Source: Caballeronia sp. M1242
GTDB lineage: Bacteria > Pseudomonadota > Gammaproteobacteria > Burkholderiales > Burkholderiaceae
NCBI RefSeq assembly: GCF_017220215.1
Contig: NZ_CP071129.1
Span: 2,170,001-2,234,000 of the forward strand
DNA length: 64,000 bases
Direction of reading: 5' to 3'
A program made the translations under genes and the position numbers. The notes beneath the pieces were generated by a model. The model was not told where the DNA came from. It did no database searches and saw nothing but the letters and a program-made list of their open reading frames with translations. This document shows, one piece after another, positions 1-10,207 of the stretch (positions within the stretch are counted from its first letter, which is position 1; each line of letters begins with the position of its first letter).

Positions 1-48
1 TTTATGTTGCAATGTTCTGCTGATGACAGCGGCCGCGTCGGCGCGGCC

Positions 49-2112
49 TCAGGTGTTTCGCGACGACTGTGCCCACCGGTAGGCGCCGTCTTCGGAAACG
101 GCCGCAGCTCGATGACTGCCGCCGGCGATCTCACCGGTGTCGATGACACTCATTCCCGCGCGCCGCGCCGAGAGCGGTAGCAGGCGCTCGAGCGCGTGTG
201 CGAGCGTGCCGTCCGTCTGACCGTTTTCCTCGTCGAACGAGTCGCGGTTCAGGCCGAGGCCGAGCAGCGGTTCGAGCGCCTCCATTCTTGCCCAGAACAT
301 GGTGCCGGCCGCGAAACGATACCGCATGTCCGCCGCGTCGAATCCGAGCGACGCCGCCAGTTCGCGCACGCGTGCGTCGTTGGAACCCCGGAAGCGGTCC
401 GACAGGACCATGTGCCCTTCGGGACCGATCATGCCCACCGACGGTCGCGACTGCATCGCATGAAGAATGCGCAGCGGCCCGGGCTCGCTGCCTAGCAGCT
501 TGCCGAAAAGATCGCGCCGCCACACGTCCCCGTCGACCCGGTGCAGCGACTTCTTCGAATGAAGCTTGCATACAAAACGGCATCCGTCGGCGCGTGCCCG
601 GGCGAGCATGTGCAGGAACGGATACAAGTCCCGTCCACGATTCTCGAGCCGCTCGACGACCGCATGAGGGAACGATGCGAGGATCTCGGTCTCGCACTCG
701 GCTGGCGCGTGTAGATTGACGGATACATACAACTTGAAGCCAGCAGGCACGTTAGCGAGAAACCCGCTGATTTCGGGCCACAGTTCCGTATAGTGCAAAT
801 GCACGATCACGGCGACTTCGCGACTGTCTGGACGCCAGCCGTCCGGCATTCCTGAGCTGAATTGCTCGAGCACTCGGCGCGTTCGCTCAAGGTAAGCGAA
901 GCCCGTATCGGCATCCGGTTCGAGCACTGCGCCGCGCAGCCAGTCGTTCCAGGCATTCAGAAAGACAAACGACGGTCGGTCGGTGCGGCTTCTTGCCCGT
1001 GCGCATGCAGCCGCCAGCGCGGACGCGTACTTCGAGGGAGTCGGGTCCGTGCAGATTCGCGCCCGCTCGCCGACAAGCGGGCTGTCGTCCATCCCGGCCA
1101 TCACCGTCGGATAAAACGGTGGGCGCGCATGGTCGTCGCCGAGCAGCCATCTCGCGTCGTCGGCATAACGGGACAGTGCGCCCCTGAAGTGCGCATCGAG
1201 CAGCACGGGCTGAACGGGCGCGGCAGCAGGAGCAAGCGAAAGCCGTGCGATGCCGTCGTAGCCTCCGTCGGCAACCGGCTCGGCCGAGACCGCCACCAGA
1301 TGCGCGTCGGCAACGCCAATCTCCGCCAGCATCGCTCTGGAGAGCCGGGCGCCGGTTCCAACGTGCGATCCCGTGACCAGGACGAGAGGCCCGCCGGCCG
1401 CCTGAAGATAACGTGGATGCGTCAGCACATCGCGCCACTCGTCCCAGGCCGCAGCGGAAGCGGCGTCGGGCGCAAGATCGAAGAGAACGCAAAGGCGCAG
1501 CGTCAAGTCTGGGTCGTTCAGAAGCCGCAACAGTTCTGCCGCCGTCACACCGTCGCTGGCGGCGGCGCTCCGAGCGGGGATGCAGAAAGCGTGGATGCCG
1601 TAGTCGGACGCAAGCCGCGCGTGTCGAACAGCGAGATCGTGATCGGTCTTCGGATAGAAGCCGAACTTTCCGGGGATTCGAGGTTGTCTGTGTCCGACGA
1701 ACCTCACGCCGGCGGCCGCCACGGCCTGCCAGTCCCAGGTGGCGCTCCAGCGGTAGAGGGCGATGGCCCTTATCTCCGACGGTGCCATGCCGGGAAGAAG
1801 CCGGTCGCTGTATTCGGGATGTCGCCGTCCCGCACGAACCGCCAGAAACGCCGAACGCAGGCTGTCGCGTGTCCGCAAGGGAAGCCTTTCCAGCAACTTC
1901 AGCGCCGCGTTGGCTTCATCCGAGCCGGTACGTGCTCGCATTTCGCTCGCGGCCGCGAGGGCGCGTGATCCCACCGCGGTCAACACGGCCGACGCGAGGC
2001 GCGACATCCCGGTACGGCCGCACGTCGCGCGAACGCGCCGCAACCAGGCGCGCGACTGGAAGCGCAGTATCGACTGAAGACGGTGAAAGCTCACGCGGTC
2101 CATGGAGTTCAT
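49..2112 (-). CDS. WbsX-like / RgpF-type polysaccharide biosynthesis protein
   Basis: Predicted 687-residue protein, the last gene of the rhamnose/ABC-exporter operon visible before the left edge. About residues 110-410 resemble the WbsX (GH99-like) fold found in O-antigen clusters, and about 435-680 resemble RgpF (rhamnan synthesis F), with the recognisable stretches NRGRDLYPFL, CKLHSKKS and DEENGQTDGTL. RgpF proteins take part in assembling rhamnose polysaccharides. Oddly, the WbsX part lacks the family's FTEW and ANENW motifs, and its NAWNEWGEG motif reads NAWNDWLRG, so this domain is probably not catalytic. The start at 2112 is chosen because ATG overlaps the TGA of the preceding gene (ATGA); the open frame extends further upstream but only inside that gene. 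The domain calls are firm; the substrate is inferred from the neighbouring rml genes. Confidence 0.8.
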   Translation of the reverse strand: MNSMDRVSFHRLQSILRFQSRAWLRRVRATCGRTGMSRLASAVLTAVGSRALAAASEMRARTGSDEANAALKLLERLPLRTRDSLRSAFLAVRAGRRHPEYSDRLLPGMAPSEIRAIALYRWSATWDWQAVAAAGVRFVGHRQPRIPGKFGFYPKTDHDLAVRHARLASDYGIHAFCIPARSAAASDGVTAAELLRLLNDPDLTLRLCVLFDLAPDAASAAAWDEWRDVLTHPRYLQAAGGPLVLVTGSHVGTGARLSRAMLAEIGVADAHLVAVSAEPVADGGYDGIARLSLAPAAAPVQPVLLDAHFRGALSRYADDARWLLGDDHARPPFYPTVMAGMDDSPLVGERARICTDPTPSKYASALAAACARARSRTDRPSFVFLNAWNDWLRGAVLEPDADTGFAYLERTRRVLEQFSSGMPDGWRPDSREVAVIVHLHYTELWPEISGFLANVPAGFKLYVSVNLHAPAECETEILASFPHAVVERLENRGRDLYPFLHMLARARADGCRFVCKLHSKKSLHRVDGDVWRRDLFGKLLGSEPGPLRILHAMQSRPSVGMIGPEGHMVLSDRFRGSNDARVRELAASLGFDAADMRYRFAAGTMFWARMEALEPLLGLGLNRDSFDEENGQTDGTLAHALERLLPLSARRAGMSVIDTGEIAGGSHRAAAVSEDGAYRWAQSSRNT

Positions 2113-4211
2113 GCCGGGCGGCGCGTCCATCTCGATATGGCTCGGCGCGTGGCGTCGAGGTATGCGTGCTTGTAGCGCATATCCGGCTCGAGGTGATTGC
2201 CTTCGCCCCATTCGTTCCACGCGTTGACGAAGACGATGCGCTCATCGCCGCACGCGAAGCGGTCGGTGTACGACAGCGCGCCGTCCAGCCACTTCTCATA
2301 CGCTTCCGGCGATGCGCCCAGAAAGATGTGACCCGTGTCCTGCTTGCGCGCCGTGTTGTCCCATGAAGGCATCGTGCCGCGAAACATCGCGTAACCGGGA
2401 TTGGTCTTCGCAAGGCAGACTTCGGCGGTGGCCTGGTAATCGAACAGCGCGCCCCGGAACTTCGGAGCGAGGCCTTCCACTTCGCCTGTGTACGGCACGC
2501 CGCAACCGTGAGGAGGGAATTCCACGCTGGCGTCGAAGTCGAAGTCGCTCGGCTTTTCGCCGCGTGCCCAACTGTCGAACGACTGCACGTAGGCCAGATA
2601 CACGTCGCCCAGACCGGCGTCTCGCGCCATGCGTCGCCACGTGGCTGCCGCCCTGCGCGGCTCTGGAAGCAAAGAGATCCGATAAATGAGCACGAGCGGC
2701 TTGCCGTTGACGCGGATATACCGTTCGTCGCGCAGAAGCGGCAGCCAGTCGCGAAAGAGCGCCGCTTCGTCTTCCGGCGTATACGACTGCCCCATGAGCA
2801 GCGACGACTCCAGCCCGTCCCAGCGACGCGTCCAGTTCTCGTTCGCCCAGCAGATGCAGAACGGAAAACTAGGCTTGCCGGTGTCGAGCACTTCCTGAAG
2901 GGGCCGCTCCAGAAGGCGGCGGCCGCTGAACCAATAGTAGTAGTAACAAAAACCGGCTAACACCGCCCCGCGCGCGAGATCCGCCTGCGCCTGCCGGACT
3001 TCCGGGACGCGTAAATCATAAAAACCGAGGTCGGCCGGAAGGTGCGGCTGATAATGACCATCGAAGTTCGGCTTGGCCTTCGAGACATTGGTCCACTCGG
3101 TGAAACCTTTGCCCCACCACTCGTCGTTCTCGGGAATCGGATGATATTGCGGAAGATAGAAGGCGAGCACGCGAATATCCGACGCCTCTCGCGCCACGCG
3201 GTCGGACGATCGCTCTTTCCCACCAACGATCGCCACGGTCCTGGGCGGCTCCGCCGGCATTGCAGGGCAGGCAAAGCGTGCAAGCGGCTCGAAGACGATC
3301 GCTTCGTCGCTCTGCCAAAAGGCGCGCATGAGCGCGTCGACGGCGGACGCAGCGTGAACCTGCGCGTGCGCGACTTCAGCGGCCCGCAGCAGCGCATCAC
3401 GGCGGACCAGGACCGCGAGGTCCGTCGCCGCGGGCACGCGCCGGCTGACGGCGTAAGACGGATCGCTCGCGTCGTCGCCATTGCCCAGGCGGCGAAGGCC
3501 GCCATCCGGACCCCACAGCGCGCCCGATTCGACGAGCGTCGCATCGGCGCAGACGATCATGCCGCAGGCAGCCACCGCACTACTCTCGGTTCTCAAGCGA
3601 TGCACCAGCGCATCGATTGCGCCCGCCTGAGCCTGCACGGCATCGGTCGTCAGCAGGACAAACTCGCCTTGCAGGTCCTGGACGGCTGCGCGCACGGTGT
3701 CGAGCATCTCGGCTTCTGACGGCGAGCGTAGCAGCCGGAGGCCGCTCAGCGTTTCCAGCCAGGCCTCGGCCTCGCCGACGCGTATGACGTTCATTTGCAT
3801 CGCGGCGGCGCCGCCGGCGGTCGCGTGCTTCAGCGCGAGCAGGCTTTCGACAACGCGCTGACGCTCCTGACGATGGATCAGCAATACGGACACGACGGTT
3901 TCGCCGACGCCGCCGAATGTCGTTCGCGAGGCTTCCGTCAGCAAGGCGCCGTCGCTCGCGTCGAGCAGCGTCAACTGTGAAGCGAGAGCGGCGCGTTTCT
4001 CGGCCCGTTTCTCGGCGCGATCGCCGCGAACGTCCGATCCGACCGGCCTGTTACCAAGGACGTGCCGCGCGACCCGAGACCACAGCCCCGTGGGTCCCTC
4101 CGTACGCAACAATCTCAACGCATAGCGCGAGACCGCGGCAGGGCCGCCGGCTGCAGCAATAACGTTGCGCGCGCGCCTGACGGTGCGCAGTTTGGCGCGA
4201 AATCCGCTCAT
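2109..4211 (-). CDS. WbsX-family protein with degenerate N-terminal glycosyltransferase region
   Basis: A 700-residue protein. About residues 345-690 form a full WbsX (GH99-like) domain with FYLPQYHPIPEND near its start, then GKGFTEWTNV, CWANENWTRRWDG and NAWNEWGEGNHLEPD, all intact. About residues 105-290 look like a GT2-type glycosyltransferase, but the usual aspartate-rich metal-binding motif is replaced (LLTTDAV), so this half may be a structural relic. WbsX proteins occur in O-antigen and other surface glycan clusters. It overlaps the exporter ATPase gene upstream and the RgpF-like gene downstream by four bases each (ATGA), so the three are probably translationally coupled. Role in building or trimming the exported rhamnose-containing glycan is inferred from context. 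Confidence 0.82.
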   Translation of the reverse strand: MSGFRAKLRTVRRARNVIAAAGGPAAVSRYALRLLRTEGPTGLWSRVARHVLGNRPVGSDVRGDRAEKRAEKRAALASQLTLLDASDGALLTEASRTTFGGVGETVVSVLLIHRQERQRVVESLLALKHATAGGAAAMQMNVIRVGEAEAWLETLSGLRLLRSPSEAEMLDTVRAAVQDLQGEFVLLTTDAVQAQAGAIDALVHRLRTESSAVAACGMIVCADATLVESGALWGPDGGLRRLGNGDDASDPSYAVSRRVPAATDLAVLVRRDALLRAAEVAHAQVHAASAVDALMRAFWQSDEAIVFEPLARFACPAMPAEPPRTVAIVGGKERSSDRVAREASDIRVLAFYLPQYHPIPENDEWWGKGFTEWTNVSKAKPNFDGHYQPHLPADLGFYDLRVPEVRQAQADLARGAVLAGFCYYYYWFSGRRLLERPLQEVLDTGKPSFPFCICWANENWTRRWDGLESSLLMGQSYTPEDEAALFRDWLPLLRDERYIRVNGKPLVLIYRISLLPEPRRAAATWRRMARDAGLGDVYLAYVQSFDSWARGEKPSDFDFDASVEFPPHGCGVPYTGEVEGLAPKFRGALFDYQATAEVCLAKTNPGYAMFRGTMPSWDNTARKQDTGHIFLGASPEAYEKWLDGALSYTDRFACGDERIVFVNAWNEWGEGNHLEPDMRYKHAYLDATRRAISRWTRRPA

Positions 4212-5554
4212 GGCTGATGCAGTTGCATCGACATATTCATGTCGAGCAATCCGAAGAAAGACGAATCCGGGCTCACGACCAGATGGATGGAATCGTAGCG
4301 CCGATCGTGAGGCACGATGTTCTCGCCTTCTCGCGTCGCTATGCCGAGCGAGATGAAGTAGTCGCCCTGCCCTAGCTTGCAGTCGAGAAATACCGTGGCG
4401 CGCATGCGCTCGCCGGCTCCGCCCATGTTTTTTACTTCGTCACAGGCGAGCAACTCCGAGTTGGAACCGAAGACGGTAACGCCTTCCTTTGTCTTGACCG
4501 TCACGCCGAGAATGGGGCGCACGAGGGTGCGCTGAAACGTCACTGCCACATCGAGGCGCAAGCGCGCGCCGCTCTCCACCGAATGCGGATATTCGACGCC
4601 GTCGCTTTCGAGCCGGAAGTCGCTGATGACCGCAGACCCGTCGCCCCATCGGTACTCGTAGGGGTTGTAGCCGGGCCGCTGCGAGAACGCATCTTCGTCG
4701 AAGAGAAGCTTCCCTGCGCCGACGTCGATGCTCTCGTCGATCCGCTTCTTGCCATTACCGTCCGATCCGTTGCCGTTTTCGTCGGATTGTGACGACTTCA
4801 CCCGCTTGCGATTGCTGTCGCGGCCAAAAAGCAGGTCCAGGTAGCGGTTCACGATCTCGCGCGGCGCGCCTTGCTGCAGCATTTCGCCCGAATCGATCAG
4901 CACGGCGCTCGAGCAATGCGTCACGATTTGCTCGCTGCTATGCGTCACCAGCAGAATGCTGGTGCCGTTGTCCTTCAGTTGCTTCAGGCGGTCGAAACAT
5001 TTCGCCTGGAAACGCGCGTCGCCAACGGCGAGGGCCTCGTCAACGATAAGAATTTCCGGATTCGTCTGCGCCTGAACCGCGAACGCAAGACGAACCATCA
5101 TCCCGCTCGAATAAGTCTTCACGGGCTGATCGACGAATGCGCCGATATCCGCGAAGGACACGATGCTATCGAAGCGTTCGTCCACCTCTTCGGTCGACAG
5201 GCCCAGCAGGGAGGCGTTCAGATAGACGTTTTCTCGTCCGGTAAATTCCGGATTGAAGCCCGATCCCAGTTCAAGAAGAGCCGCGACGCGGCCATGAACC
5301 GACACCGAGCCTGTGGTGGGCGTGAGCGTGCCGGCGATGATCTGCAACAACGTTGACTTGCCCGACCCATTCCGGCCCACGATCCCGATGGTTTCGCCTT
5401 TGGGAACCGTGAAACTGATGTTCTTCAATGCCCAGAATTGACGGAATAACTGGCGACGTCGTCCGACCAGCATCTGAAGTAGGCGGTCTCGGGGGCGCTC
5501 GTAAATGTTGTAGCACTTGCCGACGTCGCGGATGTCGATCGCGGATTCACTCAT
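4208..5554 (-). CDS. wzt: O-antigen/polysaccharide ABC exporter ATP-binding subunit, Wzt type
   Basis: ATPase of an ABC-2 exporter that moves undecaprenyl-linked glycan across the inner membrane. Residues 1-250 hold the ATPase: Walker A GRNGSGKST, the variant signature YSSGMMVRL typical of polysaccharide exporters, Walker B ILIVDEAL with the D-loop AVGD, and the H-loop in LLVTHSS. About residues 295-440 form a beta-rich Wzt-type C-terminal domain, which in studied relatives recognises the modified non-reducing end of the chain. At 448 residues it matches the long, two-domain Wzt proteins. It lies 21 bases after the permease gene and overlaps the next gene by four. Confidence 0.92.
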   Translation of the reverse strand: MSESAIDIRDVGKCYNIYERPRDRLLQMLVGRRRQLFRQFWALKNISFTVPKGETIGIVGRNGSGKSTLLQIIAGTLTPTTGSVSVHGRVAALLELGSGFNPEFTGRENVYLNASLLGLSTEEVDERFDSIVSFADIGAFVDQPVKTYSSGMMVRLAFAVQAQTNPEILIVDEALAVGDARFQAKCFDRLKQLKDNGTSILLVTHSSEQIVTHCSSAVLIDSGEMLQQGAPREIVNRYLDLLFGRDSNRKRVKSSQSDENGNGSDGNGKKRIDESIDVGAGKLLFDEDAFSQRPGYNPYEYRWGDGSAVISDFRLESDGVEYPHSVESGARLRLDVAVTFQRTLVRPILGVTVKTKEGVTVFGSNSELLACDEVKNMGGAGERMRATVFLDCKLGQGDYFISLGIATREGENIVPHDRRYDSIHLVVSPDSSFFGLLDMNMSMQLHQP

Positions 5555-5575
5555 AGATGTCTCGTTCGCGCCTGC

Positions 5576-6397
5576 TCAGAGGATATCCGCGAAGCCGCCG
5601 CGGGTCCGTTGAAACCAGGCATAGCCGAACCACGCGGCGATGTAGCCAAACACGAAATACTTCAGGATGCCGAGCCAGTCCGGAGTACCACCCCAGATCA
5701 GCGCGTTACGAAGCTGCTCGATGATGAACGTCAGCGGATTCCATTCGATCAGGAATCGCAGCTGCTCGGGCACGGACGTTGTCGGATAAAAGACCGGTGA
5801 CAGGAACATCAGAAGCGACGTGACGATGGACATGAGTTGCCCGATGTCACGCAGGAAGACACCGAGAGACATGAGAAACCACGTTACGCCCGCGATGAGC
5901 AACAGGTACGGCACGAGGATCAGCGGCACCGTCCACGCCGTAACCGGAAGATGCTGCTGCCAGAGCAGAATTCCGCCGATAAGAATCAGCGACGCGATGA
6001 ACGTATGAAAGAGAGCAGTGCCAAGGGTGATCCACGTGAGCGTCTCCAGGGGAAACACCACGCGCTTCACATAATTCGTGTTCGCCACGATCATGCCCGG
6101 CGCGCGATTGATGCACTCGGCCAGTAGCCCGTGCGTCAGCACGCCCACGAACATGACCACCGCGAATTCGAAATGGCTCGTCGAGGCCGGACGCCACTTC
6201 GACTTGAAGACGACGCCGAACACGAAGGTGTACACGCTCAGAAGCAGCAACGGATTCACGAATGACCAAAAGAGACCGAGAAACGATCCTTTGTATCGTC
6301 CTGACACCTCTCTTTTGACGAACTGATAAATCAGGGCTCGCTGGCTGACGAGCGAATCGACGACTGCCAAGGGATTACGGTAGCTGTAACGGCTCAT
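5576..6397 (-). CDS. wzm: O-antigen/polysaccharide ABC exporter permease, Wzm type
   Basis: A 273-residue inner-membrane protein of the ABC-2 permease family with about six membrane segments, partner of the following ATPase. The N-terminal pattern (YQFVKREVSGRYKGSFLG then WSFVNPLLLLSVYTFVF) and the later FLSPVFYPTTSVP and WNPLTFIIEQLR stretches are typical of Wzm/TagG permeases. It sits 55 bases after rmlD and 21 before wzt, fitting one transcript from rmlB. The length is normal for the family. Confidence 0.92.
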   Translation of the reverse strand: MSRYSYRNPLAVVDSLVSQRALIYQFVKREVSGRYKGSFLGLFWSFVNPLLLLSVYTFVFGVVFKSKWRPASTSHFEFAVVMFVGVLTHGLLAECINRAPGMIVANTNYVKRVVFPLETLTWITLGTALFHTFIASLILIGGILLWQQHLPVTAWTVPLILVPYLLLIAGVTWFLMSLGVFLRDIGQLMSIVTSLLMFLSPVFYPTTSVPEQLRFLIEWNPLTFIIEQLRNALIWGGTPDWLGILKYFVFGYIAAWFGYAWFQRTRGGFADIL

Positions 6398-6452
6398 TCA
6401 GTCCTTTACTCTTCGAAACTTGATCGCACGCGCAAGTTGGCGCGAGGGGCCG

Positions 6453-7346
6453 TCAAACGCCGGCGAGCTGGTCTATGGTTTGTCGCATGCACACATCCCA
6501 CGCAGGACGATGCAGACCGAACCGCCTGTCGAAGTGCGAACAGTCGAGGCGAGAATTCGCCGGACGACGCGCGGGAAGAGGATATTCCGACGTCGCAATC
6601 GGGAGAATGGTGCGCGTCTTGATATCGAATCGACCGACGGCCCGCGCATAGTCGATCAGCGCCTCGGCGAAGCCATGCCAGCTCACGCTACCGCCCGCCG
6701 TCATATGAAAGCGGCCGCTCTCGAAGCGCCCGTCGAGCCGTTCGGCGTGTGCGTGACGGATACAGTGAGCCGTCAGGTCGGCGATCAGCCGGGCGCTCGT
6801 CGGTGCACCCGTCTGGTCTGCGACCACCTTCAGCTCCTCGCGTTGGGCCGCGAGCTTGAGCATGGTCAAGAGAAAATTCTTGCCGCGCGCGGCGTAGACC
6901 CACGTCGTTCTGAAAATCAGATAGTCGCATTGCGACGCGATGATCGCCTCTTCGCCGGCGAGCTTGGAACGACCGTAGGCGTTGAGCGGTGCAGCGGCGT
7001 CCGTTTCCTTTGCGCTGTCCTTCGCGGTCCCGTCGAACACGTAGTCCGTCGAATAGTGGACGAGCAGCGCCCCGGTACGCGCGGCGGCTGCGGCGATTTC
7101 CGCAACCGCATCGCCGTTGATGCGGCGTGCGACTTCCTCTTCCTGCTCGGCATTGTCCACGGCGGTATATGCAGCCGCATTCACAATGACATCGGGACGC
7201 ACCGATTCGACAAGCCCCGCCACGCCGTTCGGCTTAGTGAAGTCGGCAGTCTGGCGAGTCGCCAGCACGACCTCACCGAGCGGCAAGAGGCTGCGCGCCA
7301 ACTCCCAGCCGACCTGCCCGTTCGCACCGGTCAACAGCAGTCTCAT
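6453..7346 (-). CDS. rmlD: dTDP-4-dehydrorhamnose reductase
   Basis: Last step of dTDP-L-rhamnose synthesis: NAD(P)H-dependent reduction of dTDP-4-dehydro-L-rhamnose. The 297-residue protein begins [16 protein letters not shown] (Rossmann glycine motif) and carries HYSTDYVFDG and the catalytic YGRSK of the extended short-chain dehydrogenases. The ATG at 7346 overlaps the rmlC stop (ATGA), which decides the start over the longer open frame that reaches 7424. Confidence 0.95.
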   Translation of the reverse strand: MRLLLTGANGQVGWELARSLLPLGEVVLATRQTADFTKPNGVAGLVESVRPDVIVNAAAYTAVDNAEQEEEVARRINGDAVAEIAAAAARTGALLVHYSTDYVFDGTAKDSAKETDAAAPLNAYGRSKLAGEEAIIASQCDYLIFRTTWVYAARGKNFLLTMLKLAAQREELKVVADQTGAPTSARLIADLTAHCIRHAHAERLDGRFESGRFHMTAGGSVSWHGFAEALIDYARAVGRFDIKTRTILPIATSEYPLPARRPANSRLDCSHFDRRFGLHRPAWDVCMRQTIDQLAGV

Positions 7347-7894
7347 TGGAACACCTCGGCACCGGCGAGCGCGGCACCGTCCCGGTCCTTGGCGGCGATG
7401 ATCAACTCGCCCTCGAACGGCCATGCAATGGCGAGGTCGACGTCATTCCACACAATGCTCCGCTCGAACTCCGGATACCAATAATCCGTCGTCTTATAAA
7501 GAAACTGCGCCGTCTCCGACAGCACGACGAACCCATGCGCGAAGCCCGGCGGCACCCACAACTGCCGATGATTCTCTTCCGACAGATTCACGCCCACCCA
7601 CTTGCCGAAGTTCGGCGAGCTCTTGCGAATATCCACGGCGACGTCAAAAACTTCGCCCTCCACCACGCGAACGAGCTTGCCCTGCGGATGCTGGATCTGA
7701 TAATGCAGCCCGCGAAGCACGCCCTTCGCCGAACGCGAATGATTGTCCTGCACAAACTCGACGCCCGCTTCCACGTGCTCGGCAAACTCGCGCGCATTGA
7801 AGCTCTCGTAGAAGAAGCCGCGCGCATCGCCGAACACTCTCGGCTCGATGATCTTGACTTCGGGCAGCGCCGTGGCAGTTACCTGGATGGCCAT
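7343..7894 (-). CDS. rmlC: dTDP-4-dehydrorhamnose 3,5-epimerase
   Basis: Third step of dTDP-L-rhamnose synthesis, a cupin-fold epimerase of 183 residues. The sequence holds the family hallmarks [20 protein letters not shown], with the catalytic-region histidines, and [19 protein letters not shown]. The start at 7894 ([11 protein letters not shown]) lies inside the end of rmlA, an overlap of 16 bases; the longer open frame to 8020 is only the shadow of rmlA. It is coupled to rmlD by an ATGA overlap. Confidence 0.95.
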   Translation of the reverse strand: MAIQVTATALPEVKIIEPRVFGDARGFFYESFNAREFAEHVEAGVEFVQDNHSRSAKGVLRGLHYQIQHPQGKLVRVVEGEVFDVAVDIRKSSPNFGKWVGVNLSEENHRQLWVPPGFAHGFVVLSETAQFLYKTTDYWYPEFERSIVWNDVDLAIAWPFEGELIIAAKDRDGAALAGAEVFQ

Positions 7895-8772
7895 GCGACT
7901 TGGTCCTTCGGAAGGTTGAGCAGATATTGACCGTACGCGTTCTTCGACAGCGGCTTCGCTAGCGCAAGCAGTTGCTCGTCGTCGATCCATTCCTTGCGGT
8001 ACGCGATCTCTTCCGGGCAAGCCACCACCAGCCCCTGACGCTTTTGCAAAGTCGCGATAAACGTCGCCGCCTCGATCAGCGACTCATGCGTGCCGGTGTC
8101 GAGCCACGCGTAACCGCGACCCATGATCTCGACGTTCAGCCTTTGCTGCTGAAGATAGCGCGAGTTGACGTCGGTGATTTCGAGCTCGCCGCGCGGGGAC
8201 GGCTTGATGTCCCCTGCGATGTCGCACACCTGGTTATCGTAAAAGTACAGGCCCGTCACCGCGTAGTTGGATCGCGGTTTCGCCGGCTTCTCTTCGATCG
8301 ACAGCGCGCGGAAGCTCTCGTCGAACTCCACGACGCCATAACGCTCCGGATCATGGACGTGATAGGCGAAAACCGTCGCGCAGTCGGTACGCGCATCGGC
8401 GTTCGCCAACTGCTTCGCGAGATCGTGACCGTAGAAAATGTTGTCGCCCAGAATGAGCGCGGAGGGATCGTTGCCCACGAACTCCTTGCCGATGATGAAC
8501 GCCTGCGCGAGCCCGTCCGGCGACGGCTGCACTGCGTACTGAATGTTCATGCCCCACTGGCTGCCGTCCCCGAGCATGGCTTCGAAACGCGGCGTGTCTT
8601 GCGGCGTCGAAATGACGAGGACATCGCGAATGCCCGCGATCATCAGCGTCGACAGCGGATAGTAGATCATCGGCTTGTCGTACACGGGCAGCAGTTGCTT
8701 CGATACTGCGTGCGTGATCGGATAGAGCCGCGTGCCGGACCCGCCGGCGAGAATAATGCCTTTGCGCGCCAT
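7879..8772 (-). CDS. rmlA: glucose-1-phosphate thymidylyltransferase
   Basis: First step of dTDP-L-rhamnose synthesis: dTTP plus glucose-1-phosphate gives dTDP-glucose. The 297-residue protein starts [18 protein letters not shown], the nucleotide-binding loop, followed by [19 protein letters not shown] and ILGDNIFYG. Length and motifs are those of the short RmlA type. It lies ten bases after rmlB and overlaps rmlC. Confidence 0.96.
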   Translation of the reverse strand: MARKGIILAGGSGTRLYPITHAVSKQLLPVYDKPMIYYPLSTLMIAGIRDVLVISTPQDTPRFEAMLGDGSQWGMNIQYAVQPSPDGLAQAFIIGKEFVGNDPSALILGDNIFYGHDLAKQLANADARTDCATVFAYHVHDPERYGVVEFDESFRALSIEEKPAKPRSNYAVTGLYFYDNQVCDIAGDIKPSPRGELEITDVNSRYLQQQRLNVEIMGRGYAWLDTGTHESLIEAATFIATLQKRQGLVVACPEEIAYRKEWIDDEQLLALAKPLSKNAYGQYLLNLPKDQVAWPSR

Positions 8773-8781
8773 GCCTGCTCC

Positions 8782-9843
8782 TTATGCCCGCTGCGCGTAA
8801 TTCGTCTCGACCCACTTCCGGTATTCGCCGGAAGCGACTTCGTCCGCCCATTCCTGATTGTCCAGATACCACTGAACGGTCTTGGCGAGACCCGTCTCGA
8901 ACGTTTCGGCCGGCTTCCAGCCGAGCTCGCGCTCCAGCTTGCGCGCGTCGATGGCGTAGCGGCGATCGTGTCCCGGGCGATCCGTCACATACGTGATCTG
9001 ATCGCGATACGAACCGCTTGCCTTCGATTTCTTCTCGTCGAGCAGATCGCAGAGCGTATGCACGACTTCGAGGTTCTTCTTCTCGTTCCAGCCGCCGACG
9101 TTATACGTCTCGCCAGGCTTGCCGTTAGCCAGCACTTCCCGGATGGCCGAGCAGTGATCGCCCACATACAGCCAGTCGCGCACGTTCTGACCGTCGCCAT
9201 AAACCGGCAGCGGCTTGCCTGCGAGCGCGTTCGCGATCATCAGCGGGATCAGTTTTTCGGGGAACTGATACGGGCCGTAGTTATTCGAGCAATTGGTCGT
9301 GAGCACGGGCAGACCGTACGTGTGGTGATATGCGCGAACCAGATGGTCGGAGCCAGCCTTGGTCGCCGAATAAGGGCTATTCGGCGCGTAAGGCGTGGTC
9401 TCGGAGAATTGCGGATCGGTTGCGGAAAGCGAACCGAAGACTTCGTCCGTCGAGACGTGCAGGAAGCGAAACGCTTGCTTCTCCGCTTCGGGCAGCGCGC
9501 TCCAATACATGCGCGCAGCTTCCAGCAACGTGAACGTGCCGACGACGTTCGTCTGCACGAAATCCGCCGGGCCGTGAATCGAGCGGTCGACGTGGCTTTC
9601 TGCCGCGAAATGCAGAATGGCGCGCGGCTTGTGCGTGGCGAGCAGTTCGTCCATTGCTGCGCGGTCGCAAATATCGGCACGCACGAACAGGTGGCGGGCG
9701 TCGTCCTTGAGCGATTTCAGCGTGCCGAGATTTCCCGCGTACGTCAGCTTATCGACGTTGAGCACGGGCTCATCGGAGCCTTTGAGCCAGTCCAGAACAA
9801 AATTCGCGCCGATAAAACCGGCGCCGCCCGTCACGAGAATCAT
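8782..9843 (-). CDS. rmlB: dTDP-glucose 4,6-dehydratase
   Basis: Second step of dTDP-L-rhamnose synthesis, an NAD-dependent dehydratase of the extended short-chain dehydrogenase family. The 353-residue protein shows [13 protein letters not shown] at the N-terminus, HVSTDEVFG (Thr-Asp-Glu active-site segment) and [12 protein letters not shown] with the catalytic Tyr-Lys pair. The start at 9843 (MILVTGG) is chosen because family similarity begins there; the open frame runs 14 codons further up. It is the first gene of the leftward operon, with 364 bases of non-coding sequence before the divergent apaH. Confidence 0.96.
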   Translation of the reverse strand: MILVTGGAGFIGANFVLDWLKGSDEPVLNVDKLTYAGNLGTLKSLKDDARHLFVRADICDRAAMDELLATHKPRAILHFAAESHVDRSIHGPADFVQTNVVGTFTLLEAARMYWSALPEAEKQAFRFLHVSTDEVFGSLSATDPQFSETTPYAPNSPYSATKAGSDHLVRAYHHTYGLPVLTTNCSNNYGPYQFPEKLIPLMIANALAGKPLPVYGDGQNVRDWLYVGDHCSAIREVLANGKPGETYNVGGWNEKKNLEVVHTLCDLLDEKKSKASGSYRDQITYVTDRPGHDRRYAIDARKLERELGWKPAETFETGLAKTVQWYLDNQEWADEVASGEYRKWVETNYAQRA

Positions 9844-9991
9844 AGAAACCCTTTGGCTGCTTGTAGTCTTCGCGCGACTGAACACGCACGCGCAAGCTGT
9901 GGAAAAAATTGCAGCATTCGATGCCCCGATGCATCAAATGCGGGAACCGCGACCGACTGCCGGACGCGGTTCAATTTTTGGTCAGCCGCCA

Positions 9992-10020
9992 ATTATAAAG
10001 CCATGCAGTGCAAAAACTAC
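9992..10020 (-). promoter_or_regulatory. candidate promoter of the rmlBACD-wzm-wzt operon
   Basis: On the minus strand a perfect TATAAT box (9997-9992) sits about 150 bases before rmlB, with a poor GTAGTT at -35 position (10020-10015) and 17 bases between. This AT-rich patch is the best candidate in the 364-base gap 9844-10207. Facing the other way, TTGCGT at 10110 and CATAAT at 10131 could serve apaH, but their spacing is short. I see no gene, repeat or RNA in the rest of the gap. Confidence 0.35.
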
Positions 10021-10207
10021 ACGGCTAACAACTTGATACAGCTAGTCAATTTCCGTCGCGTGGGCGGGAATGACGCCGTGGTGATCTTTTGTACGAAAGC
10101 GATCGAGCGTTGCGTTTTTCTAATCACCGGCATAATTTGTCGCACCGCAATTCGACTGGCGTCCGGCTCGCGACTTCAAAGCCGCGTCGCGCTTTCGCAC
10201 TGAACCC

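Noticed and set aside
31..48. GGCCGCG/CGCGGCC hairpin just after the first gene's stop, as a terminator
   Set aside because: No T-run follows on the minus strand and the stem is short; the operon probably continues to the left.
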